NCBI GenBank assembly: GCA_964421565.1 | Contig: CAYQXJ010000005.1 | Coordinates: forward strand, 62,001 to 126,000 | Length of the DNA stretch: 64,000 nucleotides | Direction of reading: 5' to 3' | Origin: CAYQXJ01 sp964421565 | GTDB lineage: Bacteria; Planctomycetota; Brocadiia; SM23-32 | Shown here: in pieces, positions 17,631-26,723 of the stretch | Position numbering within the stretch: position 1 is the first letter of the stretch | Layout of the letters: every line of letters begins with the position of its first letter | Translations under genes and position numbers: made by a program | Notes under the pieces: model-generated | The model's input: only the letters and a program-made list of their open reading frames with translations | What the model was told of the DNA's origin: nothing | Databases searched by the model: none

Positions 17631-18638
17631 ATGGAACTTCAGGCTTCAGCCACTGAGCCCCGGAGGAGGTTCCGAGCATGCATTCGTGCTCTGTTCGGCC
17701 TGGCTCTTCTCATCCTTCTGTTGTCCTGGGTGAATCTGCGCGAGTTCTGGTCAGTGCTCCAACGAGTCTCTGTGCCCACGCTCGCAGCCGGGTTTCTGCT
17801 CAGCTTAGGACTCGACCTTCTGTCCTCCGTCAAGTTACACGCGCTGACGCGTGACCACGCGCCAGACATGGGCCTGCCCGAGACGGTGCGGCTTTACTTG
17901 GTAAGCGGCTTCTTCAACAACTTCCTGCCCACCAACATCGGCGGTGACGCTGTCAAGGTGGGCGCGCTTGCGAGACGTGGCGGATCACTTGCCTCAGCCG
18001 GGACTGCGGTCGCTCTGGAGCGGGCCAGTGGTTTGGGGGCCGTCTGGGCGATGGCGTGGACGATTGCACTGCTAGCGCCCCGGGTACTGTCCGATTTCGG
18101 CATGGTCTGGCTTCGCTGGCCCGTCATCGCCGGCAGCGGCATTGCCTTACTTGCATTGCTTGCGGCATACACATGGATGGCCGGGCCCATCGGCCTGTGG
18201 CTGCGTCGACGCCGCCGGGCTCGCCCGAGCTGCTTCCTATGGCGCGTCTGGCAAAACCTGAGGGCCTACGGCGAGAGGCCAGCCCTGATGACTTCTGTTA
18301 TGGCTATCTCGTTTACTTTCCACGTGCTGCGGGCTTCTTTGTTCATGCTCCTGGTCGCCAGCGTGGGCCAGAGCGTGTCTTTAGCCCCTATGCTCTGGGC
18401 AGTGGTCGTCGTCAGCGTCGTCAGTTCAGTGCCGATCAGTCTTGGGGCGCTCGGACTTAGAGAAGGGGCGATTGCCTTCTGCCTCACGATGGTGGGCATC
18501 TCCCCTGCCGAGGCAGTGGCCGTGGCGCTGCTTGCACGGTTGCTCACATTCGCGAAGGGGACGGTCGGAGGTATTCTCTATGCTCTGGGGCCGGGCTTCG
18601 CGCGGTCCCAGAGGACACTGGCAGGGGAGAGTTCATGA
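17631..18638 (+). CDS. LPG synthase TM-domain protein (YbhN/UPF0104 family), flippase-like
   Basis: A 335-aa polytopic membrane protein with about seven to eight hydrophobic segments, beginning after a basic N-terminus (RRRFRACIR). NNFLPTNIGGDAVK (about 97-110) is the conserved motif of the lysylphosphatidylglycerol synthase transmembrane family, found in flippase domains that move lipid-linked molecules across the membrane. The catalytic aminoacyl-transfer domain of MprF is absent. It follows the phosphatase-superfamily gene by 9 nt and overlaps the next gene by 4 nt, so it is in the same operon and may move the glycolipid intermediate outward. Confidence 0.85.
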   Translation: MELQASATEPRRRFRACIRALFGLALLILLLSWVNLREFWSVLQRVSVPTLAAGFLLSLGLDLLSSVKLHALTRDHAPDMGLPETVRLYLVSGFFNNFLPTNIGGDAVKVGALARRGGSLASAGTAVALERASGLGAVWAMAWTIALLAPRVLSDFGMVWLRWPVIAGSGIALLALLAAYTWMAGPIGLWLRRRRRARPSCFLWRVWQNLRAYGERPALMTSVMAISFTFHVLRASLFMLLVASVGQSVSLAPMLWAVVVVSVVSSVPISLGALGLREGAIAFCLTMVGISPAEAVAVALLARLLTFAKGTVGGILYALGPGFARSQRTLAGESS

Positions 18639-20041
18639 GCAGAACCGCCAGCGCGGGCAGCAATGGACGCGGTCATCGGAGACACGCGCTGCTACTGACA
18701 GCCGCCATAATGGCCGTTCTGCTGGGGCTGACGCACCGCAGCATCCAGGGCCAGAACGCGCTGTCGCGATTGGTTGCTGTAGATAGCCTTGCCCTGCGTG
18801 GCGAGTTCCACATCGACGGCAGCCCCCTGACGCACCGACTCGTCGAGCGCGAAGGGCACGTCACGCATGCGCTCGTTGATATGGTCTACAACCGGGATGA
18901 CGGCCACTTCTACTCATCGAAGCCCCCTGTCTACACTATGATCCTTGCCATCGGGCCGGCGCTCGCCCGCGTGCTGGGGGTCGAGTTCAGCCTGACCAAC
19001 CCCACCAATCCGGTTGCCCTCGTATTGCTGACATGGGTGGTGGTCGGTGGCCTGACGGGGTGCACGTTCTACATCTTCCGGCGCTACGTCGGCCAGCACG
19101 TGGCGCCACTTAAGGCTGACCTCGTAACCTTGCTTACCCTGGGCGGAACCCTGTTCCTCAGCTACTCGACCAGCATTAACCATCACACTGTCACCGCTGC
19201 GCTAATCCTGTTTGCCTTCGTCGGGCTGCGACTACCATCTGGTGCGGGCCGTATTGGGGACGGCCAAGCTGCATTGGCCGGCTTTCTGTTGGGGCTGGCG
19301 ACTGTCGTGGACATCGGCCACGGCGTCTTCTTCGGGTTCGCCGTGGGCATGTACCTGCTCTGTTTCAACCGCTCTCTACGCCCGCTCCTCTTCTTCGCTC
19401 TCGGCAGTGTGCCGCCGCTGGCGACGCACTGCATAGTGCAGTACGCTACGTGGGGCAGCATCCTGCCGGTGCAGATGATCCCTGGCACGAGGGACTACAC
19501 GCACAGCTACTGGGCAAACTGCGCTGGCCCTGATGCCTGGGATATACCGCGCTCCCGCTACTGCTTCTTAACGCTTTTCAGCATGCACGGCATGTTCGTG
19601 CTCAGCCCCATACTGCTGGTAGGCGTTGCCAGGATTCTCGCGGACGTAGGTTCATCGCTGAGCCGCGAATGGGAACAGGCGCGCAACAGCCGCCTGATCC
19701 TGTTGCGCCCGGTTACGGGTAGTGGCCAGGGCTATGCCGCGTTGAGCGTGCTCTTCGTGGTTTGTGCCCTTGTAGCCTACTACTCGCTGGTGCCAAAGAC
19801 ACACTTCGGCGGGGCCTGCTACGGTATGCGATGGTACATCGGTTTTGCGCCAGTCCTCGCTCTCTACGCAGCAAAAGGTTACATGGCCTGGCACCGCAGC
19901 AAGGTGTTCCGCGTCGCATTCTACCTGGCCGGCGTCTGGTCTTGTTTCTACGCACTGATCGGAACGCAAGTTCTGTGGGTGCAGATGGAGCTTGTGGATC
20001 ACCCCGCCTTTCGCCTGCTGTTGCCACTCCGCGGTTTCTGA
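18635..20041 (+). CDS. Polytopic membrane protein, GT-C glycosyltransferase-like
   Basis: 468 aa with roughly ten hydrophobic segments. After the first helix, a luminal loop carries DSLALRGEFHIDGS and later GHFYSSKPPVYTM; a conserved Asp in the first loop followed by a KPP segment is the pattern of GT39/ArnT-like GT-C enzymes that use polyprenyl-phosphate sugars. It would act on the outer face of the membrane, after the GT2 enzyme at 13.7 kb has made a polyprenyl-linked sugar. Its ATG overlaps the flippase-like gene (ATGA). GT-C assignment is from motif layout only. Confidence 0.7.
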   Translation: MSRTASAGSNGRGHRRHALLLTAAIMAVLLGLTHRSIQGQNALSRLVAVDSLALRGEFHIDGSPLTHRLVEREGHVTHALVDMVYNRDDGHFYSSKPPVYTMILAIGPALARVLGVEFSLTNPTNPVALVLLTWVVVGGLTGCTFYIFRRYVGQHVAPLKADLVTLLTLGGTLFLSYSTSINHHTVTAALILFAFVGLRLPSGAGRIGDGQAALAGFLLGLATVVDIGHGVFFGFAVGMYLLCFNRSLRPLLFFALGSVPPLATHCIVQYATWGSILPVQMIPGTRDYTHSYWANCAGPDAWDIPRSRYCFLTLFSMHGMFVLSPILLVGVARILADVGSSLSREWEQARNSRLILLRPVTGSGQGYAALSVLFVVCALVAYYSLVPKTHFGGACYGMRWYIGFAPVLALYAAKGYMAWHRSKVFRVAFYLAGVWSCFYALIGTQVLWVQMELVDHPAFRLLLPLRGF

Positions 20042-20065
20042 ATCCCGTTGCCTCCGAGGTTTCCC

Positions 20066-21532
20066 ATGGCTAACAGCGCGGCGCCCGGTGCGGACTCCCC
20101 AGGTCTGACCCAACGGGGCGATTTGCTCTGCGCGGCCAGTATCGGAGTGTACTTCCTGTTCGTTCAAACCATCTGGCAAACGCGGGGCAGGTTCGAGCCG
20201 GGCTCATTGGTAGTCCTCACCCTGGTTCTGGGTTGTCTGCCATGGCTGGCAAAGCATCTCAGCGAGGTAAGGACAGGCAAGCTGACATCTATCATGGCTG
20301 TTGTTGCCTGCAGCTTCGTGCTGGCGGAGTTGTTCGCAGGGGAGCATCTGCTCTATGCACATGCACCGCCGCGGCCGTGGGCTCGTGCCATCGCACCCAT
20401 AGCGTTTGGGCTCCTGGCGGCAGGTTGGGTAGCACGCTCGCGGCATGTGGGGTTCGTGTTGTTTGCAGCGGCAGCGGTGGCATTCGCCGCCTTTCTGGCC
20501 ATCGAGCTCAGGGGCAGTCCCAACCCGGTGATGGACGTCTGGTCCATCAACACGGAGGCAACGCAAGCACTGCTGGATGGCGAGAATCCCTACAAGTTAG
20601 TCTACAGCGATATCTATAAGCAGGCAGGCCAACCGGGCTATGGTTACGAGCCGCGTTATATCTACCTGCCCGGGCTTCTGCTCCACCTGGCTCCGGTTGT
20701 TGCTATCGGGTTGGACCCGCGTTGGACCAGTCTGCTGGCCATCACGGCCGGCTTGCTGATGACCGCCTGGCATTTAAGGCGGTCAGGTGGCAACGCGCGA
20801 CTTTCCATCCTCTGTCTTCCCGCCGTCTCGGCCTGCATCATCTTCTGGTTCCACGGCGGCCAGGTCTTCCTGCTGGAGCAGGCCTGGCCGGAATGCCTCA
20901 TACTGGCCTACATCGTATTGGCTGCGCTTACGTGGTATCGCGCTCCGTGGGCCGCCGGCGTTGCGCTTACGTTGGCCCTAACGCTCAAGCAGACGACATG
21001 GTTCTGTGCGCCGTTCCTGGTTGCTCTTGCGATCAAGCAGCGCCGTTGGAGGCTGATCGCAGGAGTGGCGGCCGGCGTAGGCGTATTGACCTTACCCTTC
21101 TTCCTGTGGCATCCAGGGGCATTCTTCCAGAATGTGGTGATGGACCTGCTGCTTAAGGCGCCGCGCCCCGACGGGCTTAGCTGGGCCGCTGTGCTGCTGC
21201 GCACGTATCCGACGGCTTCTCCCCTGGCGACAGCAGTGAGCGTTTTACTCTATGGCGGCGCTGTCTGGCGGCTGGTGGTCATTCTGCGCGAGAGCAGGGG
21301 TGAGGCGGCCTTGCGTGCAACCATCATGTGGTCTGCCTTGGGGATGTTCGGCCTCTTCCTCTTTCTCAAGCAGTCATTCTACAACTATTACTACTTGGTG
21401 GCGGGGTTGCTGTCGCTCTATGCCGCCTTGGGCGCGCAAGAGCAGTCAGATTGCTTCCGTCGCGATGGCGGCGCTCCTGGCGAGCAATCAGCCTGGCAGA
21501 GCACTGCGGTAGGCCGGCACCGACTGGGTTAA
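20066..21532 (+). CDS. Polytopic membrane protein, GT87/DUF2029-like
   Basis: About 488 aa with many hydrophobic segments (roughly eleven). The long first external loop contains DVWSINTEATQALLDGENPYK, where an Asp-containing loop with GxNPY is typical of DUF2029/GT87-type GT-C mannosyltransferases. The start ATG 20066 has GAGG about 6 nt upstream; TTG 20048 would add six residues. It is the last gene of the surface-glycan operon, 24 nt after the preceding one, and converges on the heparinase gene with 9 nt between stops. Function as a polyprenyl-sugar-dependent glycosyltransferase is inferred. Confidence 0.7.
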   Translation: MANSAAPGADSPGLTQRGDLLCAASIGVYFLFVQTIWQTRGRFEPGSLVVLTLVLGCLPWLAKHLSEVRTGKLTSIMAVVACSFVLAELFAGEHLLYAHAPPRPWARAIAPIAFGLLAAGWVARSRHVGFVLFAAAAVAFAAFLAIELRGSPNPVMDVWSINTEATQALLDGENPYKLVYSDIYKQAGQPGYGYEPRYIYLPGLLLHLAPVVAIGLDPRWTSLLAITAGLLMTAWHLRRSGGNARLSILCLPAVSACIIFWFHGGQVFLLEQAWPECLILAYIVLAALTWYRAPWAAGVALTLALTLKQTTWFCAPFLVALAIKQRRWRLIAGVAAGVGVLTLPFFLWHPGAFFQNVVMDLLLKAPRPDGLSWAAVLLRTYPTASPLATAVSVLLYGGAVWRLVVILRESRGEAALRATIMWSALGMFGLFLFLKQSFYNYYYLVAGLLSLYAALGAQEQSDCFRRDGGAPGEQSAWQSTAVGRHRLG

Positions 21533-21541
21533 GCCGCCTGC

Positions 21542-23305
21542 TCAAGTAACCCCCTCGAAGTGGAAGCGCCCGTTGCGTACGGTGAAGACCACCGTTCGTC
21601 CGTCCACCTCGAGCCGCAGTCCGCGTTCGTTTAGTTCACATATGAGCTGAGGGTCGCCAAAGGTCATCAGCGTCCACTGCACCGTGTGCACGCTGTCGTA
21701 TGCATTCTTCCATGAAAACCGGTTGATATGAGGGTCCCGGCGCCGGCGTCCGCACCATTCGTCGCTCTCAAAGAAGCCGCTGTCGGTCAGGTGTATTATC
21801 CTTAGCCGGTTGTGCTCCCCCTCAATGCGCCAGCCTTCATCCGTCTGCCGGCGGGGCAGTCGCGTCTGCAGGTAGCTGCGGACGGTGGTGCGGATTCGGT
21901 CGCGGCCCTGCACGTCGTCACCAAGCAGAAGGTGTTCGTCGCCGAGCAGCAGCAGGTGCCGATCGTAGTGGACGGTTGCGTGGGGAAAAGCCTGCTGGAT
22001 GTCGCAGCACACGTAGAAGCCCGCGTCCAGTTCTTCCATGCGCGTGATGCGGGCGGTTGCACAGTCCGTCTGTTCGAACCCCCGCACGGTGATGCAGTTG
22101 TGCTGGCTGGCGTTCTTCGGCCCGTAGCCCGGGTCACAGAGGAACCGTTCCCGGTCGATGCCGAGGATGAAGTTCCCCAGGTCGTCGTTGTCGTGATTGC
22201 CCCCGTTGAAACCGCTTCGGAAGGCTAACCAGGTTCTCTCCCCGCGCCAGGTCAGCCAGTCTATGCCCTTGAAGTGCCTCAACCTCTTCAGTTCTGGCGG
22301 GCGTAGCTCCGGAAACATCTCGCGGTACCAGAAGCTCTCCACGTCGCCGAACAGCCCGCCCCGTCCAGGGCTCCGGCTCATGCGCACGTCGTTGTCCCAT
22401 GTCCAGTCCGGCCGGTCAAGCATCCGGGCCCACCAGTACACCTGGGGCAGTCCTCCGCCCGGGGCCTCGCTCATGTCGGAGAAGTTGTAGGCCCGCCCGT
22501 CGCCGCCCCACATGTACATCTTCCAGGTGATGGTGTCCTGCACGTCACGGTTGGCCAGCAGTTCCATGTCGTCGCCGCTCAAGCGGTGGTATGCCGAGAC
22601 GAAGTCGGTCAGGTGCCCCAGAGCCGTGCAGAAGTACATCACCCCCTCGATCCAGCCGCCGTCCGGATAGAAGGCGTCGATCATGTACTGCAGCCCCCTT
22701 TTGGCTTCCCGCAGAACTCGCTCGGCCAGCTCGGGGGCCTCGTTGTGCACGGCAAGGGCGGCCAGGGCAGCGTTGCCGTGCAGGGCGGAGTTCCAGTTGA
22801 AGTCGCAGCGCACCCACCAGTCCTGCAGCTTGAGGCCCTCCAGGTAGGCGGCCAGTCCCTTCTCGACGATCGCCTCGACGCAAACCCGCTTCAGGTCATC
22901 GGGCAGGTAGGGGTGCAGGGCGTCGTAGCCGAAGGCGACGTTGTAGAGCAGCTCCCCCGTGGCCAGGTTGGCGGCACGGATCATCTGCACGCTCTCGTCG
23001 GTGACGCGCCATTGCTGCTCCTCGCGGCAGCAGGTCTCCAGTGCGTCCAGGGCCGTCTGCAGCCAGCGTTCCTCGCGGGTGAGGTACCAGCCGACAGTCG
23101 CCCGCTCCAGCCGGGACTTCAGCGCCCGGCGTCCGCGGGAAGGCTCCTCCTCGTCCGCGAACTGCTCCAAAGCGGCGAGATTGGCTTCATGGAGGCCCCG
23201 GAAGAACGGGTCTTCGAGCTTGCGGGGCAGCTCCTCCCAGCCTTCCCGGTCCAGAAACAGCTCGGGATGGGTCAGCGGTTGCACTTCGGGCTCTGCGGCA
23301 CCCAT
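21542..23305 (-). CDS. Heparinase II/III family protein (polysaccharide lyase)
   Basis: 587 aa from ATG 23305. The N-terminal two thirds is an (alpha/alpha) toroid with the family landmarks WNSALHGNAALAALAV and AFYPDGGWIEGVMY; the C-terminal beta-sandwich begins near GFNGGNHDNDDLGNF, a signature of the heparinase II/III domain, with FLCDPGYG after it. Such enzymes cleave uronic-acid-containing polysaccharides (heparinoids, alginate or similar) by beta-elimination. No signal peptide is visible, so it may act on imported oligosaccharides. It is the last gene of the glycan-catabolic locus and has its own likely promoter at 23341-23370. The longer reading from 23494 crosses this promoter. Confidence 0.85.
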   Translation of the reverse strand: MGAAEPEVQPLTHPELFLDREGWEELPRKLEDPFFRGLHEANLAALEQFADEEEPSRGRRALKSRLERATVGWYLTREERWLQTALDALETCCREEQQWRVTDESVQMIRAANLATGELLYNVAFGYDALHPYLPDDLKRVCVEAIVEKGLAAYLEGLKLQDWWVRCDFNWNSALHGNAALAALAVHNEAPELAERVLREAKRGLQYMIDAFYPDGGWIEGVMYFCTALGHLTDFVSAYHRLSGDDMELLANRDVQDTITWKMYMWGGDGRAYNFSDMSEAPGGGLPQVYWWARMLDRPDWTWDNDVRMSRSPGRGGLFGDVESFWYREMFPELRPPELKRLRHFKGIDWLTWRGERTWLAFRSGFNGGNHDNDDLGNFILGIDRERFLCDPGYGPKNASQHNCITVRGFEQTDCATARITRMEELDAGFYVCCDIQQAFPHATVHYDRHLLLLGDEHLLLGDDVQGRDRIRTTVRSYLQTRLPRRQTDEGWRIEGEHNRLRIIHLTDSGFFESDEWCGRRRRDPHINRFSWKNAYDSVHTVQWTLMTFGDPQLICELNERGLRLEVDGRTVVFTVRNGRFHFEGVT

Positions 23306-23340
23306 GGTAACATCCTCGGTGTGTAGTAACGTTGCGGAAG

Positions 23341-23370
23341 ACTCTATCGGCGCTGGGCAGTGGACCTCAA
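23341..23370 (-). promoter_or_regulatory. Putative promoter of the heparinase gene
   Basis: Minus strand TTGAGG (23365-23370), 18-nt spacer, TAGAGT (23341-23346). The -10 is identical to that of the sulfatase promoter at 32569. Confidence 0.5.
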
Positions 23371-23382
23371 GGCGGGTTCCGC

Positions 23383-24279
23383 TCATCTGCCTCCGCAGGT
23401 TCCGTCCGTGACCGGCTCGGGCATCCAGAGGTCGTCTTTGGTGATGCCGATGCGGTCCAGGTCGCCCTCGATGGAGGCGAGCCGCTCGGGGCAATAGGCC
23501 GCGCAGTGGGAGTCCGAGCCGAGGGCGAACCGGACGCCGCGCTCCTTCATGCCGGCCAGGTAGCCCCAGTATTGCCGCTTGAAGGTTTCCGGGTAGCGGG
23601 GGTTGCAGAAGATGGCGCCGGCGTTGATCTCGATCGCCGTCCCGTGCTCGACTGCGGCCGCGCCCAGCTCGTCATGGAGCGAGTCCGGCACCACACCGAA
23701 GTCGCCGAACCATGGGGGGCCGCCGTAGTTGCCCTCCTCGTCCCGCCAGGCACCCGCCCACCAGAAGGGCGTGACGAACCACCAGGGGTGGGCGACCACG
23801 TCCACCTGCGGGTGCGTCGCCAGGAACATGTACTGCCGGTGATACTCACCGATGACTGCATCGCGATCGATCGGCGTGCCGAGGGGCCAGTGTACCCCGC
23901 CGATGACGTAGGCCGGCTTCAGCTTCGCCATCAACTCATCGGGCAGGTAGAGCGTAAGCTCCGCCCCCTCCGGCCCGCCGGGCTGGTAGGCGAAGGGGTC
24001 GCCCTCCTCTCCGAGGCCGTCGTTGCGCTCCAGGTCCCATTCCCGCAGACAGCTCGCCTCCAGCCCAAACAAGAACCCGTCTGGCAGCCCCAGCTCGTCG
24101 TACTCCCGGCGCGAGGCCAGCAGGTAGTCCCGGTTCAGGCGGCAACTGATGTGGTCGGTCACGCCGAACAGCCTTACGCCCGCCGCGCGGGCCTCGTCGC
24201 GGATGCGCGCCATCGTTGCCTCCGGCAGCCCGCAGGGCGAGTGCCGCGAGTGGATGTGCCAGTCGCACCTGACCCTCAT
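23383..24279 (-). CDS. PHP-domain metal-dependent hydrolase
   Basis: 298 aa from ATG 24279. The PHP metal ligands are visible: DWHIHSRHS near the N-terminus (HxH), GVTDH, GVHWP, AHPWW, and GSDSH near the C-terminus. PHP proteins include histidinol phosphatase and other phosphoesterases or hydrolases with a tri-metal centre. The gene lies 19 nt downstream of a beta-propeller glycosidase and in the same direction as the rest of the catabolic locus, so a role on a sugar phosphate or a related intermediate is inferred. The 132 residues upstream of this ATG are an out-of-frame reading of the neighbouring gene. Confidence 0.85.
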   Translation of the reverse strand: MRVRCDWHIHSRHSPCGLPEATMARIRDEARAAGVRLFGVTDHISCRLNRDYLLASRREYDELGLPDGFLFGLEASCLREWDLERNDGLGEEGDPFAYQPGGPEGAELTLYLPDELMAKLKPAYVIGGVHWPLGTPIDRDAVIGEYHRQYMFLATHPQVDVVAHPWWFVTPFWWAGAWRDEEGNYGGPPWFGDFGVVPDSLHDELGAAAVEHGTAIEINAGAIFCNPRYPETFKRQYWGYLAGMKERGVRFALGSDSHCAAYCPERLASIEGDLDRIGITKDDLWMPEPVTDGTCGGR

Positions 24280-24298
24280 ATCCGCCTTCCTTCCATGT

Positions 24299-25249
24299 CT
24301 ACCCGCGCTCCCAGCGGAGGCGACAGAGCGTGGTGCCCCCGGAGAGGTCGTGATTGCTGGTGATGTACTCCTGGCCCCGGTCGTCAACGACGACCTCCGG
24401 CGCAGCAACCGCGATGCGCCCCACATGCTTCCCGCAGGCGTCGCCGATGCCGAAGTCGAACGGGTCCTCGCTGCAGAACACGTGCGTGTTAGCGGTGGCG
24501 TAATCGACGGTGCGAAACAGGTAGTAGCGCCCTGCCCTCTCGACCACGTGGGGGCACTCGGTGTCCCAGGGTCCCGCCCCGTAGCGGAAGTCCTGGTGCA
24601 CGAGCCGCCAGTCGGACCAGTGGAGCAGGTCCTGCGAGGTGCGAGCGTAGAAGCCGGGGTTATCCTTGCACCCATCGTGGTAGCCGGCGTAATACATGAT
24701 CCACTGGTTCCCTATCCGGCGCACGCACGGGTCACGCGTCCCACCCGGGCCGACGAACACCCGGCTGAGCCCGTTCGCGTCCCGGCGCCGGAGCCAGTTG
24801 CGCCCGTCCGGCCCCGTCATCAGGCAAATCTGGCACTCGCGCCGCTCGTCGCCCATCTCGACCGGCTCGCCTTCGGCGTCGAGCCCCGTGCCGTAACCGC
24901 CGTAGAACATGTAGTAGGCCCCGCCTTCGGCGACGACGAAGGGCGACTGCAGCCACTCGTCGCCGTCGGGCTCCTCCAGGCACTCGCCAGAGGCACGGTC
25001 GGCGCGGATGATCTCACCGGTGCGCTCCCAGTGCTCCTCGGTCAGGCTGCCGGCCCGCCAGTGGTAGAGCAGGCGCCCGACGGCCGTCTTCCGGATGCAG
25101 CCCCACAGGTGCCAGGCGCCGTCGGCGGACCGGAAGACGTGATGGTCCACACACTCCTGCCCGTCGGCGTTCAGCTCGCCGAGGTCCGGGTTGTCGCCGA
25201 TCATCCAGAATTCGCCATCCAGTACGGGCTGGAACATGTAGCGGGCCAT
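24299..25249 (-). CDS. Five-bladed beta-propeller glycosidase-like protein (GH43/GH32 type)
   Basis: 316 aa with repeated blades ending in W-x-x-Y or YYMFYGG-type strands: SADGAWHLWG, EGGAYYMFYGGYG, IGNQWIMYYAGY and RAGRYYLFRT. GTRDPCVRR and WDTECPHVV carry acidic residues at positions where this clan has its catalytic Asp and Glu. There is no signal peptide. Assignment to a single GH family (43, 32 or related) is not possible by eye. It is translated with the PHP gene and follows a decayed gene at 25343-25577. Confidence 0.7.
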   Translation of the reverse strand: MARYMFQPVLDGEFWMIGDNPDLGELNADGQECVDHHVFRSADGAWHLWGCIRKTAVGRLLYHWRAGSLTEEHWERTGEIIRADRASGECLEEPDGDEWLQSPFVVAEGGAYYMFYGGYGTGLDAEGEPVEMGDERRECQICLMTGPDGRNWLRRRDANGLSRVFVGPGGTRDPCVRRIGNQWIMYYAGYHDGCKDNPGFYARTSQDLLHWSDWRLVHQDFRYGAGPWDTECPHVVERAGRYYLFRTVDYATANTHVFCSEDPFDFGIGDACGKHVGRIAVAAPEVVVDDRGQEYITSNHDLSGGTTLCRLRWERG

Positions 25250-25342
25250 TCGCGCTCTCCTCAGTGGCTGTGGCCCGGCTCGCGGCCGTGGCCATGCGTA
25301 TGGTATGCACTGTTTTCGTGATGGTGAGTGTATCCGCCGCCG

Positions 25343-25577
25343 TCAACCGGGCCGGCTCAAAACTGAGCGCACCTTGTCGTGGCATCCGCCGCAGGCGGAA
25401 GATTCGACCTCGCCGTCCATTCGTCCTACCAGAACGCGGCCAGCCTCCAGGCAGAGCCCAGCCATGCGTTCCACACGCTCGTCCCCAGCCTTGACCCACC
25501 CGGCCTCGATCCATAATGCGCCGCACGGCATCTGCGTCCCTGGCGGCGTCGTACTCGGCTATTTCCATGTGGTTCAT
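25343..25577 (-). pseudogene. Decayed GNAT acetyltransferase-like gene, frameshifted and truncated
   Basis: From ATG 25577 the peptide reads MNHMEIAEYDAARDADAVRRI and is then lost. One extra base after the ATT codon (near 25514) moves the reading to another frame, which continues WIEAGWVKAGDERVERMAG and then AGRVLVGRMDGEVESS. Joined, this is the start of a GNAT-fold protein in which an EYxxxxDxxAVRRIW helix is followed by AGRVLV...DGE. After about 65 residues the likeness stops and a stop codon follows, so the C-terminal acetyl-CoA site is missing. Family identification is from memory of the pattern. Confidence 0.6.
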
Positions 25578-25628
25578 CCCTCTGCTCCGGGCAACCGGGT
25601 CGCAGGGCCTGTGCAGCCCTTCTGCGAC

Positions 25629-26720
25629 CTAAGCGGTGAGGTCTTCGAACCGCTCGTAGATCTCGACCAGATCATTAGCAATGTCGCAGAGACCGGCATC
25701 ACGTGCCATTGCTTCCAACCGCTCACACTCTCTCAGCGCCTGGGGCAACTCCACTGGCTTCGGCGGCTCCCCTGCCCACCGGCGGAAGTTGTCGGCGTAG
25801 ATGGCCGCCAACACGTCCCGTGGCAGGGCGATGCCCTGCAGGTCCATACCCCACCACTCGAAGGCGTCGTCGGTCTCCAGGAACCGGCGCATGTTGCCAA
25901 CACGGTCCCTGGAGCGCGATCCCAATTCCGGGGCAGGCTCCCAACCGCCCATGATATCCGTGCCGAAGAAGATGCGGTCGGCGTGGTCGATAAAGAACTC
26001 GCGCGCCCGTTCGCGCCGGCGGCTGAAGTTGGCGTACATCTCGCTGCCGGGGGTGATGTCCACATTCACCGTGGGATGCTCGCCCAGGAAGGCCTCCAGG
26101 CGGTCCAGGTCGGCCGAGAGGAAGTAGAAGTGGGCGAAGACGATGCGCAGGTCGGGGTGCTTCTCCAGCATCCGATCGACCTCGGAGTAAAGCTCCTCCT
26201 TCTCCGGGAAGGTGCCGTCGCCGTAATACCATCCACGCTCGTGTGCCGAGGGCGGCGCCAGCTCGGGGTCCCAGAAGGTCTCGGGGTCAGCCACGTGGTA
26301 GAGCACGGGCAGCGACGAGTCTTGGAGGTAACTGTACAGGTCATCGTACTGAGCCGCGTCCAGGGGACGTTCGAGCATCTTGCGCGTCGTCGGCTTCCCT
26401 TCTATCATCTTCAAGCCGTCGCAGCCCATCCCTACCAGATGCCGGGCCTGTTCGGCGTAAGGCCGTGCGTCGGGGACAGCGCCAGATTCGGGATGACGAA
26501 TGCCTCCGAAGACATAAGCCCTTCCGGGATGCAGAGCTTTGAACAGCAGCCCGAGGAGGTTAGTCTTCAGCCCATGATCGTCCCGCAGGGCGATGCACAT
26601 GAGAGCCATGGCATCGTACCCACAAGCCCCCATCAGGCCGTGTAGATTCTCCACGCTGGCCATGGCCCCGCGCATGTGTACGTGGCAATCGATCAGCGGC
26701 AGAGCGTCATAGTGCCCCAT
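25629..26720 (-). CDS. Amidohydrolase family protein (COG2159, TIM barrel)
   Basis: 363 aa. The first metal-binding motif LIDCHVHM is at about 9-16, FAHFYF supplies a later His, and FFGTDIMG the catalytic Asp, as in the amidohydrolase-2 family of metal-dependent hydrolases and decarboxylases. Many members in carbohydrate loci act as lactonases on sugar lactones. It begins 3 nt after the cupin gene stop, with which it must be co-transcribed. A sugar-lactone role fits the locus but is inference. Confidence 0.85.
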   Translation of the reverse strand: MGHYDALPLIDCHVHMRGAMASVENLHGLMGACGYDAMALMCIALRDDHGLKTNLLGLLFKALHPGRAYVFGGIRHPESGAVPDARPYAEQARHLVGMGCDGLKMIEGKPTTRKMLERPLDAAQYDDLYSYLQDSSLPVLYHVADPETFWDPELAPPSAHERGWYYGDGTFPEKEELYSEVDRMLEKHPDLRIVFAHFYFLSADLDRLEAFLGEHPTVNVDITPGSEMYANFSRRRERAREFFIDHADRIFFGTDIMGGWEPAPELGSRSRDRVGNMRRFLETDDAFEWWGMDLQGIALPRDVLAAIYADNFRRWAGEPPKPVELPQALRECERLEAMARDAGLCDIANDLVEIYERFEDLTA

Positions 26721-26723
26721 CTC

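Noticed and set aside
25014..25577. A 187-codon minus reading starting MNHMEIAEYDAARD
   Set aside because: Only the first 21 residues are genuine; beyond the frameshift it is an out-of-frame reading into the neighbouring glycosidase gene.
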